The notes below the pieces were generated by a model that searched no databases, was not told the DNA's origin, and worked only from the letters and a program-made list of their open reading frames with translations. A DNA stretch of 64,000 nt, taken from contig NC_133101.1 of the NCBI RefSeq assembly GCF_022965805.1, positions 4,402,001-4,466,000 on the forward strand. Direction: 5' to 3'. Made by a program: the position numbers and the translations under genes. Positions within the stretch are counted from its first letter, which is position 1. Each line of letters opens with the position of its first letter. Shown here piece by piece: positions 61,574-64,000 of the stretch. This DNA comes from Primulina eburnea (lineage: Eukaryota; Streptophyta; Magnoliopsida; Lamiales; Gesneriaceae).

Positions 61574-62419
61574 GCACGTATATTATAATAATATATATAT
61601 TTTTTGGAACTATAGGTAGTCATTTAATATAATGAGATTAAAATATTTAATATAAGATTCACCCCTTAAATTTTTTTAATTGCACTTGGGGTCCTGCTCA
61701 GCAAAATGATTATTATCTAGCTGAGTTTATTAATTGGTTCGGTTGGGCTGGGCCGAAATGGATTTAATTAGTGTAAAATGAGCAAAGTTCATTTGGGTCG
61801 GTATTCCCTTTTGTAGATTAATCTCAAGTTTTTGGCAAGAGGCCCAAGTCAGTGTTATAAAAATATGTAAACTTGAAAAGGCCCAATTAAGTGAGTGTGT
61901 AAAGAAAGGAGAGAGAGCGAGCGCAGCATTTAATATAATTCTTGAGATTTGAACGATTTTATTTATTTATTTTTTTTATTGTTTTAAGATCTTAATTCAT
62001 TTGTGTTTGCTTGGATTGATGAATATGAAATGCTGGAATTTTAATATATGAATTCAAATTTCTAAACAAATTGAAATGAATTTTGAAATTAATAGTGTAT
62101 TTTTAGGATCATGTGCCTACCATTTTACTAAATTTTAAATATAATGACAATAGTATAACTCAATTTTTTTAATTTTGATGACAAATGTATTTATTATTAG
62201 CTTCCAACCATACCAAATAAAACAAATTCAGTAATAATCATAGTTGATTTTAAATGCATATTATATGTCTTATTTGAAATTTGTTATCCAAATCGAATTC
62301 ATTCATCCAAATCAAGTACATTAATCCACACCTTATAGTGTTTTAAAATTTTATCTCATTTTAAATAAAGTTGTATATTTTTTAGGACAAAAAATGGGCA
62401 ATGGTCACATTTATTTTTT
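61574..62419. other. Intergenic, promoter-like patch at 61700-61920
   Basis: Contains GGGCTGGGCCGAAATGG, two AGGCCCAA-type motifs, TTATAAAAATAT and a GAGAGAGAGCGAGCGC run. These resemble a plant promoter with site II-like GGCCCA elements, yet no coding frame follows within the window part examined. Confidence 0.3.
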
Positions 62420-62602
62420 GAGTAGGTTTCTTGTGAGATGATATCACGAATCTTTATCTGTTAGATGGGTCAACCATATCGATATTCACAATAAAAAATA
62501 ATACTCTTAGCATAAAAATTAATACGTTTTCGTGGATAACCCAAATAAGATATCTGTCTCACAAAATACGATCCGTGAGACCGTCTCACACAAGTTTTTG
62601 CC
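62420..62602 (+). mobile_element. MITE, GTGAGAC family
   Basis: Begins GAGTAGGTTTCTTGTGAGAT and ends CGTCTCACACAAGTTTTTGCC style, with the standard core. Confidence 0.85.
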
Positions 62603-63004
62603 TTAATTTTTTGTTGTTAAAATACCTTAGTAATTACAACCCGTAATTATTAAGTAACTTTTGACATCCTATCTTAACTAAATAATTAAACTCTCTCCGA
62701 AAATGAAATTAGACAAATATGTATTTTGTACAAAATGGAAAGTTAATTTTAATGCTGGACAAATAGAGTGGATTTCAAGGTTCTTTAAACCCCAATAAGT
62801 CAAAATCATCAACATTATAAGTTAAAACGAAATTAAATGGGTTTTTTTTAATGGGTGCCCAATTATAAAAGTAGGGACCATTAATGATCATCAGGACGAT
62901 GTCGTTTTCTTACGTTATAATATAATTTTAAATTTTGTGGATAATTTCATTTGTTTCCCCAAATTTTCCTTTTTTTAATTGTTACAATGTGTGATTTTAA
63001 TATT
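62603..63004. other. Intergenic between two MITEs
   Basis: AT-rich, no feature supported. Confidence 0.35.
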
Positions 63005-63177
63005 AGAGTAGGTCTCTTGTGAGACGGTCTCACGAATCTTTATCTGTGAGACGAGTCAACCCTATCGATATTTAATACTCTTAGCATAAAAAAATAATAA
63101 TTTTTCATGGATGACCCAAATAAAAGATACGTCTCACAAAATTTAACCCATGAGACTGTCTCACACAAATTTTTATC
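63005..63177 (+). mobile_element. MITE, GTGAGAC family
   Basis: Begins GAGTAGGTCTCTTGTGAGAC and ends CTGTCTCACACAAATTTTTA. A small deletion removed part of the central TATTCACAATAAAAAGT block. Confidence 0.85.
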
Positions 63178-64000
63178 TTAATATTATATTTTTAAAAATA
63201 TATTTTCCATACAACAATCTAGATTCATATTTCAGTCACTTTCCAACAGGATAATCATCACTTCCTAAACCGAATTTTTTACTAATTGAAATTTCAATCC
63301 AATTTTTTTTTTTTTTTGAGCCTAATTGGAAATGGTTAAAAAAAATCATTTTAGTGCAAGCATTAAGATAAACATAGAGTTGGCAACTTGTCACATTCTA
63401 TTCCTCCCTTGATTCTAACGATAATTATTTGAAATAAAGTTTGGATTAGGATACTTAAGTAGTTGGGTGTCATTAATTAGCATTAATTAATAATAGTAGA
63501 CCATCCAAATCTCCTACTCTAATTGTTGCCTAGTTTTGTTCCAACATCCTCTTCACAATTATTTAAGCGTGGACTTCGAGCAACCACACTTAAATCACCG
63601 ATTAATTGAGTTTTAAAATTGCCATTCCTTATTTTACACATAATTCCTTAATTTAATTATAGTTCACACCGAAATAATTAGTGAGATTGTATAAATAAAT
63701 AAATAAAAAGTACCATCGAAAATTCTCATTATTTATATATGGATTATGTTTGATAATTGATTTGATCTCTTATCTTGATCAGGATATCATTGTTAGCAAA
63801 TTTGCTAAAAGCGAATATATGAACACTACATGTAAAGAACAGTAAACAACGAAAACAATCATGTGTGTACAAGGACAAAGCATGAAACAAAAGAAGTATG
63901 CTATATGAAGTATAAATATTGTGTAAATAAAAACAACAATAAAAAATAAAGCAAACTGAGGCCTATAACAAGTACAACCTCCTTAAAACATATCCGTCTC
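63178..64000. other. Intergenic to the window end, no gene recognised
   Basis: AT-rich; nothing supported. Confidence 0.35.

Overview
The window is nuclear DNA of a flowering plant. It has long AT-rich intergenic tracts, GT/AG introns, (AT)n, (AAT)n and (CA)n microsatellites, a plant miR160 hairpin, a nuclear light-harvesting gene, and many plant-type transposable elements (TEs). A eudicot, perhaps an asterid, is my inference; nothing here fixes the species.

Five protein genes are well supported. They are ASB, the anthranilate synthase beta subunit (23475-27170, 7 exons); a serine carboxypeptidase-like (SCPL) gene (33135-36643, 9 exons); DCC1, a sister-chromatid cohesion factor (39234-40595, 3 exons); LHCA1, a photosystem I antenna protein (41847-43116, 4 exons, carrying a 1-base frameshift in this copy); and a small single-exon family of unknown function. 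That family has two close tandem copies (12878-13561 and 17657-18358) and one distant relative (1630-2367, minus strand). I joined the exons at GT/AG sites. ASB, SCPL and DCC1 sum to 279, 460 and 394 codons plus stop. LHCA1 sums to 730 bases, exactly one base too many. A MIR160 precursor lies on the minus strand at about 47555-47665.

The most unusual structure is a 6.07-kb CACTA-type transposon (5312-11386). It has about 340-bp terminal inverted repeats (TIRs) ending in CACTAGTAGAA and no visible transposase. Inside is a 1.3-kb inverted duplication of a Ulp1-like (C48) protease segment. Each arm lies downstream of a fragment of a different host gene: TSR1 on the plus strand and a GEX1-like gene on the minus strand. 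The element is flanked by 72-75 bp direct repeats that abut both ends exactly, far longer than the 3-bp duplication expected for CACTA elements.

Other mobile DNA with clear boundaries: a young gag-only Ty3/Gypsy element (28572-32664; 1434-bp LTRs with one difference noticed; target duplication GGACC); a solo LTR with a very GC-rich U3 (49711-50728; duplication CGAAT); a Cassandra-like 5S-bearing solo LTR (61176-61568; duplication ATATT); a 651-bp non-autonomous hAT element (14872-15522; duplication TTTGAAGT); a PIF/Harbinger transposase remnant (37165-37495); several foldback or TIR elements; and about eleven copies of one ~170-bp MITE family carrying GTGAGACGGTCTCAC-type ends.

Layout: 1-5 kb, LINE debris, the first gene and MITEs; 5.2-11.5 kb, the CACTA element; 12.3-22 kb, the tandem gene family with foldback elements and a third, geneless copy of its promoter; 23.4-27.2 kb, ASB; 28.5-32.7 kb, the Gypsy element; 33-43.2 kb, the gene-dense SCPL, DCC1 and LHCA1 stretch; 43-64 kb, mostly TE-derived or featureless DNA holding MIR160. 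The protein genes are individually transcribed housekeeping, metabolic or photosynthetic genes. I see no sign that they act as one functional cluster.
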